A DNA stretch of 64,000 nucleotides from NCBI RefSeq assembly GCF_000721605.1, contig NZ_JOIZ01000001.1, positions 538,755-602,754 of the forward strand, read 5' to 3'. A model generated the notes under the pieces. The model was not told the DNA's origin, ran no database searches, and was given only the letters and a program-made list of their open reading frames with translations. Position numbers and translations under genes: made by a program. Source of the stretch: Streptomyces sp. NRRL S-37. Lineage in GTDB: Bacteria; Actinomycetota; Actinomycetes; Streptomycetales; Streptomycetaceae. Positions 12,938 through 21,561 of the stretch are shown in pieces (the stretch's first letter is position 1; every line of letters starts with the position of its first letter).

Positions 12938-13044
12938 CTGGGGGCCTTTCGAACGGGCCGCCTGCTGGACGTCGAGCAGGAGCAGCCCGTGTGGCCGTGG
13001 TCGGCCGTACGGTCCCCCTCTCGCAGTCCACGGCGAGCAGTCAA

Positions 13045-13185
13045 CGGGTCGATATGCCCCCGCAGGCGATCGGGCTCGCACGACAACCGTCGGATCAGGT
13101 GCCGTGCACACCGTTGCGGGTCAGCGCCGGACTCTCACCGGACTTCCCCCGCGGGAGGCGAGGGGCCTGATGAACAGGCCCCGAT
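13045..13185 (-). promoter_or_regulatory. Cobalamin riboswitch of the corrinoid ABC importer operon
   Basis: Minus-strand leader with GAAGTCCGGTGAGAGTCCGG, CGCTGACCCGCAACGGT and CGAGCCCGATCGCCTGC, the conserved cobalamin-riboswitch blocks in the right order. It lies about 110 nt upstream of the permease start. Its 5' edge nearly touches the cobM stop at 13193, and a perfect 7-bp GGGGCCT/AGGCCCC hairpin at 13162-13182 either belongs to the aptamer or ends the cobM transcript. Confidence 0.93.
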
Positions 13186-13192
13186 GTCTGGT

Positions 13193-13942
13193 TCAGCAGA
13201 GATGGCGCTCCCGCTCCGGCGAGTACAGGTGGCTGTCGCGGAACTGCTCCGCCCCCAGCGTCCGCCCCACCATGATCACGGCTGTGCGCAGGACGCCGGC
13301 CTCCTTCAGCTTCTGGGCGATCTCGTCAAGGGTGCCCCGGATGATCAGCTCGTCGGGGCGGGAGGCGTAGGCGACGACCGCGGCAGGGCAGTCGGCGCCG
13401 TAGTGCGGGAGGAGCTCCTCGACCACACGGTCCACGTACTTGGCGGCCAGGTGCAGCACGATCAGCGCACCGCTGCGGCCCAGCGTGGCCAGGTTCTCGC
13501 CTTCCGGCATGGCGGTGGCGCGGTTGGCGACGCGGGTGAGGATGACGGTCTGGCCGACGGTGGGCACGGTCAGCTCCCGCTTGAGGGAGGCGGCCGCGGC
13601 GGCGAAGGCGGGAACGCCGGGGACGACCTCGTAGGGCACGCCGGCCGCGTCCAGCCGCCGCATCTGTTCGGCGACCGCGCTGAACACGGAAGGGTCGCCC
13701 GAGTGCAGCCGGGCCACGTCGTGCCCTTCCTCGTGCGCGCGGACCAACTCGGCGGTGATCTGGTCCAGGTCGAGTTGGGCGGTGTCCACCAGGCGTGCGT
13801 CCGGCGGGCATTCGGCGAGGAGTTCGCGGGGGACGAGGCTGCCCGCGTACAAGCAGACCTGGCAGGTGGCGAGCGTCCGGGCGCCGCGCACCGTGATCAG
13901 GTCGGCGGCGCCGGGGCCGGCGCCGATGAAGTACACGGTCAT
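13193..13942 (-). CDS. cobM: Precorrin-4 C11-methyltransferase CobM
   Basis: SAM-dependent methylation of C11 of precorrin-4. [20 protein letters not shown] at the N-terminus, LYAGSLVPRELL near 30, LHSGDPSVFSAVAEQ near 80 and VVPGVPAFAAAAA near 108 identify the family. 249 residues, usual length. The ATG at 13942 overlaps the cobL stop by 4 nt, so the pair is translationally coupled; 15 extra upstream codons in frame lie inside cobL and are not used. Confidence 0.95.
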   Translation of the reverse strand: MTVYFIGAGPGAADLITVRGARTLATCQVCLYAGSLVPRELLAECPPDARLVDTAQLDLDQITAELVRAHEEGHDVARLHSGDPSVFSAVAEQMRRLDAAGVPYEVVPGVPAFAAAAASLKRELTVPTVGQTVILTRVANRATAMPEGENLATLGRSGALIVLHLAAKYVDRVVEELLPHYGADCPAAVVAYASRPDELIIRGTLDEIAQKLKEAGVLRTAVIMVGRTLGAEQFRDSHLYSPERERHLC

Positions 13943-15201
13943 CTGTCTGCTCCTGGTGAGGGGTTGTCGGTCTTCTGTACGGCCCACTGGGTGACCGGCA
14001 TGGCCTGCCGCCAGCCGGTGAAGCCGCCCACGGGCACGGCGTGCGCCACCGCGAGCCGCACCAGCTCGCCACCGTGCCGGCGGTGGGCGTCGGCGAGCAA
14101 TGCCTCGGATTCCAGCGTGACGGTGTTGGCGACCAGCCTGCCGCCGCGGGGCAGAGCCGCCCAGCAGGCGTCGAGGAGGCCGGGGGCGGTGAGCCCGCCG
14201 CCGACGAACACCGCGTCGGGCGTGGGGAGTCCGGTGAGCGCGGCGGGGGCGGCGCCGGTGACGACCTTCAGTCCGGGCGCGCCGAGGCGTTCCGCGTTGC
14301 GGAGGATGCGTTCGGCTCGTACGGGGTCACGTTCGACGGTGACGGCCCGGCACGACGGGTGGGTGCGCATCCACTCGATGGCGATCGAGCCCGATCCGCC
14401 GCCGATGTCCCACAGGAGTTCTCCCGGAGCCGGGGCGAGCGCTCCGAGGGTGGCGGCGCGGATGTGCCTCTTGGTGAGCTGCCCGTCGTGCTCGTAAGCC
14501 TCGTCCGGCAGGCCCGGCACCGCGCCCAGTCGCAGGGCGTCCGGTGCCCGGCGGCATTCGACGGCCACGATGTTGAGCGGGTCGCCGGGCTGCTGTGTCC
14601 GTGCCCAGTCGTCGGCGGTGGTCTCGGCGGTCGTACGCTCCCGGTCGCCGCCGAGCTGTTCCAGCACGCGCATACGGCTGGGCCCGAAGCCACGGTCGCG
14701 CAGGAACTCGGCGACCTGCCCGGGGGTGGTGGCGTCGGCGCTGAGGACGAGGAGTCGCCGGCCGTCGTGGAGGGCGGCGGCGAGGCGGGCGGTGGGGCGG
14801 CCCACCAGTGTGACGACCTCGGCGTCCTCCAGCGGCCAGCCCAGCCGGGCGGCGGCGTGGGACACGGACGACGGGTGGGGAAGGACACGCACCGCGTCGG
14901 CCTCTTCGGCGAGCGCGCGTCCGATGCCGTAGAACATCGGGTCACCGCTGGCCAGTACGGCGATGCGCCGGCCGGCATGAGCGGCGAGCAGGCGCGGGAC
15001 GGCGGGGCGCAGGGGTGAGGGCCAGGCGACGCGTTCGCCGGCGCACTCGGCGGGCAGCAGGTCCAGCTGGCGCGGACCTCCGACGAGGACCTCGGCCCGG
15101 CGCAGTTCCGCGCGTGAGGGCTCGGCCAGGCCCCTCCAGCCGTCGGCTCCGATCCCGACGACGGTGACGACGGAGGGCGGGCCTGGTCGGGCGGGGGTCA
15201 C
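13939..15201 (-). CDS. cobL: Precorrin-6Y C5,15-methyltransferase (decarboxylating) CobL
   Basis: Bifunctional enzyme methylating C5 and C15 of precorrin-6B and removing the C12 acetate carboxyl. The N-terminal CbiE-like half (about 10-210) has [14 protein letters not shown] and [12 protein letters not shown]; the C-terminal CbiT-like half (about 225-420) has [30 protein letters not shown] as SAM loop, and [10 protein letters not shown]. 420 residues, as expected for the fusion. Heads a two-gene unit with cobM. No cobalamin riboswitch was found in the 140 bp upstream. Confidence 0.95.
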   Translation of the reverse strand: MTPARPGPPSVVTVVGIGADGWRGLAEPSRAELRRAEVLVGGPRQLDLLPAECAGERVAWPSPLRPAVPRLLAAHAGRRIAVLASGDPMFYGIGRALAEEADAVRVLPHPSSVSHAAARLGWPLEDAEVVTLVGRPTARLAAALHDGRRLLVLSADATTPGQVAEFLRDRGFGPSRMRVLEQLGGDRERTTAETTADDWARTQQPGDPLNIVAVECRRAPDALRLGAVPGLPDEAYEHDGQLTKRHIRAATLGALAPAPGELLWDIGGGSGSIAIEWMRTHPSCRAVTVERDPVRAERILRNAERLGAPGLKVVTGAAPAALTGLPTPDAVFVGGGLTAPGLLDACWAALPRGGRLVANTVTLESEALLADAHRRHGGELVRLAVAHAVPVGGFTGWRQAMPVTQWAVQKTDNPSPGADR

Positions 15202-15294
15202 TGCGGGCTACCTCGGAGTTCAGGGGGAGACAGGGGCGCACTCTACTAAGCGATCACCCGTGCGACCGAGTCCGGGTTCACATCCCGAGCGATC

Positions 15295-15324
15295 TTATTG
15301 CACACTGTTCGCAATAACTATGAT
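15295..15324 (+). promoter_or_regulatory. Possible promoter and palindrome before the tsaD-like operon
   Basis: TTATTG (15295) and TATGAT (15319), 18 nt apart, form a plausible sigma-70-like promoter with a start near 15331. It coincides with the palindrome ATTGC-N9-GCAAT (15297-15315), so a repressor could sit between the two hexamers. Very AT-rich compared with its surroundings. Confidence 0.4.
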
Positions 15325-15343
15325 GTCGCAGGAAGGGGAGGGC

Positions 15344-16393
15344 ATGGGCTCTCCGATCGTGCTCGGGATCGAGTCGTCGTGTGACGAGACCGGTGCGGGG
15401 CTCGTGCGGGACGGACGACTGCTCGGGCACGCCGTGGCGTCGAGCATGGACGAGCACGCCCGCTTCGGCGGAGTGGTGCCCGAGATCGCCTCCCGCGCCC
15501 ACCTGCACGCCCTGCGCCCGGTGGTGCGGCAGGCACTGGACCAGGCCGGGCTGCGGCTCTCCGACATCGGGGCGGTCGCCGTGACCACGGGCCCGGGCCT
15601 GTCCGGCGCGCTGCAGGTGGGCCTCGCGGGAGCGAAGGGCATCGCCTACGCGCTGGACGTTCCCCTCTACGGCGTGCACCACCTGGCCGGTCATGTCGCC
15701 GCCGACACTCTGGAGCACGGCCCGCTGCCCGACCCGTGCATGGTGCTGATCGTCTCGGGCGGCCACACCTCGTTGCTCCTCGTGCGCGACCTGGCCCGCG
15801 ATCCGATCGCCCACCTCGGCGACACCCTCGACGACGCCGCCGGCGAGTGCTTCGACAAGGTCGCGCGGGTCTTCGGACTGCCGTATCCCGGCGGTCCGGC
15901 CATCGACCGGGCCGCCCGCGACGGCGATCCACGCGCGGTCGCCTTCCCCCGCCCCCTCCCCGGCTCCTACGACTTCTCCTTCTCCGGGTTGAAGACGGCG
16001 GCGGCCCGCTGGGCCGAATCCCACTCCGGGCGCGGACTGCCCGTCCACGACGGGGCCGCGTCGCTCCAGGAGGCGGTCGCCGACGTCCTGACCCGCAAGG
16101 CGGTCACCGCCTGCACGGCCCACGGGGTGGGCACGCTGGTCGTCGTCGGCGGCGTCGCTGCGAACTCGCGCGTGCGGTCACTGGCCGAGGAGCGCTGCCG
16201 GGCGGCCGGGATCGCACTACGGGTACCACCGCTGAGACTGTGCACGGACAACGGCGCGATGATCGCCGCCGTCGGCGACCTCCTCGTACGGGCCGGGGCC
16301 GAGCCGGCGCCCTTGGACGTGTCGATCGACCCGTCGGCACCTCTGGAGTACGCGGCCCTGCATCCGGTGGCGGCCGGAGCGGTGGCCGCGTGA
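15344..16393 (+). CDS. TsaD-family tRNA threonylcarbamoyladenosine transferase, probable paralogue
   Basis: Family of the t6A37 tRNA-modifying transferase TsaD (Kae1/Qri7/Gcp). [16 protein letters not shown] at residues 5-20, the metal-binding [10 protein letters not shown] near 111, [40 protein letters not shown] and [12 protein letters not shown] are all intact, so it looks active. 349 residues; typical TsaD is 335-375. The ATG follows GGAAGGGGAGGG. The usual actinobacterial housekeeping tsaD lies with alr/tsaE/tsaB/rimI, none of which is here; instead it is followed by a GNAT gene (TGATG overlap) and an alanyl-tRNA synthetase. That context suggests a second copy, which is inference. Confidence 0.85.
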   Translation: MGSPIVLGIESSCDETGAGLVRDGRLLGHAVASSMDEHARFGGVVPEIASRAHLHALRPVVRQALDQAGLRLSDIGAVAVTTGPGLSGALQVGLAGAKGIAYALDVPLYGVHHLAGHVAADTLEHGPLPDPCMVLIVSGGHTSLLLVRDLARDPIAHLGDTLDDAAGECFDKVARVFGLPYPGGPAIDRAARDGDPRAVAFPRPLPGSYDFSFSGLKTAAARWAESHSGRGLPVHDGAASLQEAVADVLTRKAVTACTAHGVGTLVVVGGVAANSRVRSLAEERCRAAGIALRVPPLRLCTDNGAMIAAVGDLLVRAGAEPAPLDVSIDPSAPLEYAALHPVAAGAVAA

Positions 16394-16959
16394 TGGACGT
16401 CCGTGTCGTCGCATACGAAGCTCTCCCGGAGCACAGTGCCGCCCTGCGTTCCGTCTACGCCGACGCGTTCTGCGCGCCGCCCTGGAACGAGGACGAGGAG
16501 AGGGCGGACGCCTTCGTCGCGCGGCTCGGCTCGGACGTACGGCGCCCGGGATTCACCGCAGCACTCGCCTTCGACGGTCCGGACGTCGTGGGTCTCGCCA
16601 CCGCCTGGGCCACGCCCACCCCCTTCCCGGTCGACCGCTGCTACCCGCAGGCGGCCGCCGGTCTCGGCCTGAGCCGTACCGAGGAGTGGTTGTGTGGCGC
16701 CCGCGAGATCGACGAGCTGGCCGTCCGCCCCACCGCCCGCGGCAGGGGGATCGCGGGCGGCCTCCTGCGGGCGGTGACCGAGGACGCCCCCGACGGCCGC
16801 GCCTGGCTGCTCACCTCCCTGCGCTCACCCCGGGCCGTGGCCTTCTACCGCCGCCAGGGCTGGACCCAGGCCACCCACCTCTCCCCCGACGGCCACGGCA
16901 TCGCCGTCTTCCTCGGCCCCCGCCACCCCGCCCGAACCCTGGCCGCCCAGCCCCTGTAG
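16393..16959 (+). CDS. GNAT-family N-acetyltransferase
   Basis: 188-residue GNAT protein. Motif A is IDELAVRPTARGRGIAGGLL (about 115-134), with the acetyl-CoA pyrophosphate loop RGRGIAGG, and motif B is SPRAVAFYRRQGW near 155. The ATG shares its A with the tsaD-like stop; a GTG three bases earlier is possible. In bacteria tsaD often sits beside rimI, another GNAT, but this protein does not show the compact 150-residue RimI form and its substrate is unknown. Ends 16 nt before the synthetase gene, so the three form one operon. Confidence 0.85.
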   Translation: MDVRVVAYEALPEHSAALRSVYADAFCAPPWNEDEERADAFVARLGSDVRRPGFTAALAFDGPDVVGLATAWATPTPFPVDRCYPQAAAGLGLSRTEEWLCGAREIDELAVRPTARGRGIAGGLLRAVTEDAPDGRAWLLTSLRSPRAVAFYRRQGWTQATHLSPDGHGIAVFLGPRHPARTLAAQPL

Positions 16960-16975
16960 CCACCCGGAGCCCACC

Positions 16976-19627
16976 GTGCGCACCGCCGAGATCCGCCGCC
17001 GTTTCCTCGACTTCTTCGCCGAGCGCGGCCACACCGTCGTGCCCAGCGCCCCGCTGCCCACACCGGACCCGACGTTGCTCTTCGTCAACGCCGGCATGGT
17101 CCCCTTCAAGCCGTACCTGACGGGCGAGGCGGCGGCGCCGTGGCCGCGGGCGACGAGCGTGCAGAAGTGCGTGCGCACCCTGGACATCGAAGAGGTGGGC
17201 CGCACCACCCGGCACGGCTCCTTCTTCCAGATGAACGGCAACTTCTCCCTCGGCGACTACTTCAAGGAGGAGGCCATCGCCTTCGCCTGGGAGCTGTCCA
17301 CCTCGCCGGTGTCGGACGGCGGGTACGGCCTGGACCCGGACAGGATCTGGGTGACCGTGCACCACACCGACGACGAATCCCGCGCTCTGTGGCGGCGCAT
17401 CGCCGGCCTGCCCGACGAAAGAATCGTGGCGCGCGGCGACGAGGACAACTTCTGGTCCATGGGCGTACCCGGTCCGTGCGGTCCCTGCTCTGAGCTGTAC
17501 TACGACCGCGGTCCGGCGCTCGGACGCGCGGGCGGCCCCGCGGTCGACGAGGACCGGTACATGGAGTTCTGGAACCTCGTCTTCATGCAGTACGAGCGCG
17601 GCGAAGGCCCCGGCAAGTCGGGCTACCCCATTCTCGGCGAACTCCCCCGCCGCAACATCGACACCGGCATGGGCCTGGAGCGCATGGCCACCCTGCTCCA
17701 GGACGTCGACAACCTCTACGAGACCGACGAGACCCGCCCGGTCCTCGACCGGGCCGCCGCGCTGGCCGGTGTCCGCTACGGCGCGGACGCCGGGGCCGAC
17801 GTACGGCTGCGGGTGGTCGCCGACCACGTCCGCACCGCCCTGATGCTGCTCGCCGACAACACCACTCCCGGCAACGAGGGCCGCGGGTACGTCCTGCGCC
17901 GCATCCTGCGCCGGGCCGTGCGCTCGATGCGCCAGCTCGGGTACGAGGACCCTGCGCTGCCCGAACTGCTGGCCGTGGCCCGCGACTGCATGGCGCCCGG
18001 CTACCCGGAGGTCGCCGACACCTACGACCGGATCGTCGACCGGGCGGCCGGCGAGGAGGACGCCTTCCGCGCCACCCTGCGTCAGGGAACGACCGTCCTG
18101 GACACGGCCGTGGCCGAGATCAAGTCGAACGGCGGTCGCCGGCTTCCTGGCGCGCAGGCGTTCCTGCTGCACGACACCTACGGCTTCCCCATCGACCTCA
18201 CCCTGGAGATGGCGGCCGAACAGGGCGTGGAGGTCGACCGCGAGGGATTCATCGCCCTGATGCGCGAGCAACGCGAACGCGCCCGAGCCGACGCGCGCGC
18301 CCGTAAATCAGGCGGCACGGACACAGCTGCACTGCGCGGTGTCCTGGGCGAGCACGGTCCTACCGACTGGCGCGCGTGGGACACCCTGACCACCCGGTCC
18401 CGCATCCTCGCCCTGCTGTCCGCTGCCGGCCCGGCCCCGGTGGCGAGCGAGGGAGAGATCGTGACCGCGGTCCTGGACCGCACCCCGTTCTACGCCGAGT
18501 CCGGTGGCCAGGACAGCGACGCCGGCCACCTCTCCGGCGCGTCGGTGGAGGCCGAAGTGCTGGACGTGCAGCGCCCGCTGCCCGGACTCGTAGTGCACCA
18601 CGTACGCGTCACGGCAGGCGCACTCGCCGTCGGTGACGAGGTCACGGCGGCCGTGGATCCCGAATGGCGGCTCGGCGCCCGCCAGGCCCATTCCGGCACC
18701 CACGTCCTGCACGCGGCCCTGCGCCAGACACTCGGCCCCACCGCCCTGCAGTCCGGCTCCTACAACCGCCCCGGCTACCTCCGCCTCGACTTCCCCTGGC
18801 GGGGCGCCCTGTCCCCGACCGTCCGCAGCGAGATCGAGGAGGCCGCCAACCAGGCGCTACGTCGTGACCTACCGGTCGGCGTCCGCTGGATGACCCTGCC
18901 GGAGGCGAAGGAGCTGGGCGCTCTCGCTCTCTTCGACGAGACCTACGGCGAGAAGGTCCGCGTTGTCGAGATCGGCGGTGCCTGGTCACGGGAGCTGTGC
19001 GGCGGCACGCACGTCGAGCACGCCTCGCAGATCGGCGTCGTCGCGCTGACGTCGGAGTCCTCGGTCGGCGCGGGCATGCGCCGCCTGGAGGCCGCCGTCG
19101 GCGTCGAAGGCTTCGGCTACCTGGCCCGCGAACGCGACCTGGTCGCCCGCATCGCCGAGCAGGTCCAGGCACCGCGCGCCGAACTCCCCGACCGCATCGC
19201 AGGGCTGCTGGAGCGGCTGAAGTCGGCCGACCGGGAGAACCAGCGGCTGCGGCAGGCCGCCACGCGCACACGCGCCGCCGAACTGGCGGGCAAGGCACAG
19301 GACGCGCACGGAGTCCTGGTGGTCACCGCGACCACGGACAGCGACACGGACGACGCCAGGACCCTGGCCGCCACCGTGCGCGACCTGCTCCCCGCTGAGC
19401 GCCCTGGAGTCGTGGTGATCGGAACAACCTCCGGCCACAAGTCGATCCTCGTGGCCGCCGTCAATGCGGCCGCCGAGGCGTCGGGACTGCACGCCGCGCG
19501 ACTGATCAAGCGACTCCTGCACGGCAAGGGTGGCGGATCGGCGCAACTGGCCCAGGGCGGCGGCCTGTCCGCGGACCGTCTGTGGCACGTCCTGGAGTCG
19601 GTATCGACAACTCTCCACCAACACTGA
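16976..19627 (+). CDS. Alanyl-tRNA synthetase, probable second copy
   Basis: Full-length class II AlaRS, 883 residues. Motif 2 region RTTRHGSFFQMNGNFSLGDY near 77, motif 3 GMGLERMATLL near 232, metal/editing residues HSGTHVLHAAL near 572 and CGGTHVEHAS near 674, and the C-Ala tail GKGGGSAQLAQGGG near 860 are all present. Aminoacylation and editing should both work. It differs from the usual Streptomyces alaS start (an ADDP/LLVPAGM-type block) by PTPDPTLLFVNAGM, and it lies beside a tsaD-like gene rather than the ruvX/mltG locus where housekeeping alaS usually sits. GTG start with GGAG 6 nt upstream. A role as drug-resistant or stress-specific isoform is only a suggestion. Confidence 0.9.
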   Translation: MRTAEIRRRFLDFFAERGHTVVPSAPLPTPDPTLLFVNAGMVPFKPYLTGEAAAPWPRATSVQKCVRTLDIEEVGRTTRHGSFFQMNGNFSLGDYFKEEAIAFAWELSTSPVSDGGYGLDPDRIWVTVHHTDDESRALWRRIAGLPDERIVARGDEDNFWSMGVPGPCGPCSELYYDRGPALGRAGGPAVDEDRYMEFWNLVFMQYERGEGPGKSGYPILGELPRRNIDTGMGLERMATLLQDVDNLYETDETRPVLDRAAALAGVRYGADAGADVRLRVVADHVRTALMLLADNTTPGNEGRGYVLRRILRRAVRSMRQLGYEDPALPELLAVARDCMAPGYPEVADTYDRIVDRAAGEEDAFRATLRQGTTVLDTAVAEIKSNGGRRLPGAQAFLLHDTYGFPIDLTLEMAAEQGVEVDREGFIALMREQRERARADARARKSGGTDTAALRGVLGEHGPTDWRAWDTLTTRSRILALLSAAGPAPVASEGEIVTAVLDRTPFYAESGGQDSDAGHLSGASVEAEVLDVQRPLPGLVVHHVRVTAGALAVGDEVTAAVDPEWRLGARQAHSGTHVLHAALRQTLGPTALQSGSYNRPGYLRLDFPWRGALSPTVRSEIEEAANQALRRDLPVGVRWMTLPEAKELGALALFDETYGEKVRVVEIGGAWSRELCGGTHVEHASQIGVVALTSESSVGAGMRRLEAAVGVEGFGYLARERDLVARIAEQVQAPRAELPDRIAGLLERLKSADRENQRLRQAATRTRAAELAGKAQDAHGVLVVTATTDSDTDDARTLAATVRDLLPAERPGVVVIGTTSGHKSILVAAVNAAAEASGLHAARLIKRLLHGKGGGSAQLAQGGGLSADRLWHVLESVSTTLHQH

Positions 19628-19708
19628 GGTCTCGCGGCTCGCCTCCGTTCGAGCGAACGCGCGGCCGAATGCGACAACGTCTCCTAAGGTAAGGGGAGAT
19701 ATGACTGC

Positions 19709-20041
19709 ATGACTGTTACCGTTCAGGTCGACACGACCCGCCCAGCGGCCACCCTCATCAACGTGTTCACGGTCTCCCCCGACCGTCAGGACGAGCTGAT
19801 CGAACTGCTCGCCCGTGCGACCGAGGAGACCATGAAGCACCAGCCCGGCTTCGTCTGCGCCAACTTCCACGCCTCACTCGACGGCGAACGGGTGATCAAC
19901 TACGCCCAGTGGGAGACCGAGGGCCACTACAGGGCGATGCTCGACAACCCCGAGGCCCGCGTCCATATGGACCAGGCAGCCAAGATCGCGACGAACGTGC
20001 AGCCACGGCTCTTCTCGGTGAAGTCTGTCCATCCGCGCTAG
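19709..20041 (+). CDS. Antibiotic biosynthesis monooxygenase (ABM) domain protein
   Basis: Small 110-residue single-domain protein of the ABM/dimeric alpha-beta barrel family. ATLINVFTVSPDRQDELIELL, GFVCANFHASLDGERVINYAQWET and the H in VHMDQA fit the family. Members range from quinone-forming monooxygenases in polyketide pathways to heme-related or unknown enzymes, so no reaction is assigned. GGGGAG lies 10 nt before the ATG. It starts 81 bp after the synthetase, far enough for its own promoter, and it may or may not belong with the upstream operon. Confidence 0.85.
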   Translation: MTVTVQVDTTRPAATLINVFTVSPDRQDELIELLARATEETMKHQPGFVCANFHASLDGERVINYAQWETEGHYRAMLDNPEARVHMDQAAKIATNVQPRLFSVKSVHPR

Positions 20042-20088
20042 TGGCAGGTTCCTGCTGCCCTCTCCGGCGCGACGCGTGCGCCAGCGCC

Positions 20089-21104
20089 TCAGAACGACGC
20101 TGCCGTGGTACCACCGGGCGGCACCGCATCTGGTGCACCCCCGAGAAGCGGCAGGTTGGTCATCACGAACTGGTTCAGGATGTCGTCGCGATCCATGAAC
20201 ATGATCTGGCTCCGCTTCGCCGCGTCCAACGCGTTGCCCAGCCAGTTGCGTGCAGCCTTGGTGATCTCCCCGCCGGCCACGATGAACGCATGGTCGACGA
20301 GGACGCGCCGGTTGGTCTCGGGATCGAAGATCTCGTGCGCCAACATCATCAGAGCTTGATTGTGGATCTCAGCGATGTTGGCATTGCCCGCCCTGGACCT
20401 ACCGGTGGCATCCAGCTTTCCGCGCTTCACCTGGATACCGAAGTACAGAAAGTGCTGAGTCGGCAGGGTGTACCGCATCCAGATGTCCTTGCCGTACTCC
20501 AGCGCCTTGTCTCGGTGCCCGGCCGCCGTGATCCGGTGAAAACCCAGCTGCCGGAACAACGGCAGCAGCACTTGTTCAATGAGAGCATCCTCACTGCACG
20601 TGTCCAGGAACGCGGCAAGTGCTGTACGCCGCTGCATCTCGGCGGCGCTCAGAGGACGATGCGGGTTCTTGGCCGGCATCGAGACAGTGCTCGTTCCGAT
20701 GTGCCGCAGGTAGCAATGCTTGTCCTCCCCGTAGAAGGCTTCGAACCCTTCCCGGGCGAGCGCATTGTTCAGCAAGCGCAGGGCATTGGGCCGGTCGAGC
20801 CCTTCATTGAGGGCATCCGCCGGATTCATCAGGTGGTCGATCACCCTGCAGAAGGACTCCGGTGGGTGTGAAGGCCCCTCGTGCGGCTCTGCCAATAGTT
20901 GTTCCAGCACCCCTGCGACCCAGCGGTACCGCGTCGAACCGTCGTGCTCCCAATCATGTCGAGTTCGGCGAAGAACTCGGTGATGTAGCTGCTTGATCGA
21001 TACGGGAAATATGCAGGCTCGGCACCAACCTGAGGATCAGCCACACCGAGGTTCCCGCAAATGAGGTCGCCAAGCATTTCCAGCGTTCGCTTTCTGAACT
21101 TCAC
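20089..21104 (-). pseudogene. Frameshifted defence-like protein with PD-(D/E)xK-like core
   Basis: Two frames join into one protein. The first (from GTG 21104, GGGAGG ribosome site) reads FRKRTLEMLGDLICGN...YFPYRSSSYITEFFAELDM; after about 20949 the sense moves to EHDGSTRYRWVAGVLEQLLA and continues to 20089 (273 residues in the long 3' frame). Restoring one G in the run at 20949-20951 fuses them with no gap, so a 1-nt loss is likely. The C-terminal part has YGKDIWMRY followed by LYFGIQVKRGKLD, which resembles a restriction-endonuclease-like D...QxK core. The N-terminal domain resembles ones seen in predicted abortive-infection proteins, a weak memory-based link. Could be a sequencing error rather than a true pseudogene. 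Confidence 0.6.
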
Positions 21105-21561
21105 GACGCCCTCCCCAGAGCCGCTCCCCCAACCACCGCGTGCGGACCATTGTGCCCTGTCACCGCAGAACGTCCGCACACGCACGACCAGGTCCGGTTT
21201 CGTCACGGGTGCCGTGTCAATGGTGGCCACGACGTCACACATCCACCGACAGTCGGCATACCGCTGAGCCCGTGCCGAGCAGGCACACCACATCAACCCA
21301 CAACACGACAGAACCCGCCCGGTTTCCCGCAGGGCGCGTCTCCTCACGGATCCCCGCCTTGCTGGCTGCGATCGCGAATTCGGCGTCCCGGAGCGCATCG
21401 CAGGAACACGAACTGCATGCGGAGCCGAGGGCGTCATGCGCGCGAGCACGGTCGATCTCGTGACGAAGCCCCACCGGACGTGTTCCGGTGGGGCTTCGTC
21501 GAGTGGCTCCGGCCAGAGGCCCCGCCAGCGTGCCCCCCGGCGGGCTCGCGCTGTCACGGAC
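21105..21561. other. Gene-free stretch between the defence-like gene and the IS110 relic
   Basis: No convincing gene on either strand. The right part (about 21405-21500) carries a short element that has a second, diverged copy at about 55045-55140, ending in a strong hairpin in both places. Confidence 0.5.
21462..21500. terminator. Strong hairpin, 16-bp perfect stem
   Basis: GACGAAGCCCCACCGG and CCGGTGGGGCTTCGTC flank a 7-nt loop. It could end transcription in either direction. It is the 3' part of the two-copy element whose other copy ends in the hairpin at 55105-55136. Confidence 0.75.

Noticed and set aside
11112-13031. A 639-codon frame as one protein with N-terminal extension and ATPase
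   Set aside because: Sense begins at ATG 11879 right after the permease stop; the extension is the permease gene in another frame.
12938-13111. Extended N-terminus of the FecCD permease
   Set aside because: This DNA carries the cobalamin riboswitch and its leader; the GTG at 12937 has a proper ribosome site.
19701-19712. Three-codon upstream ORF (ATG ACT GCA TGA) overlapping the ABM start
   Set aside because: The ribosome site is only 2 nt from its ATG, too close to initiate; probably chance.
21405-21500. tRNA gene or tRNA relic (T-arm-like GCGCGAG...TCGATCTCG)
   Set aside because: No acceptor stem or anticodon arm could be assembled; reported only as a two-copy element.
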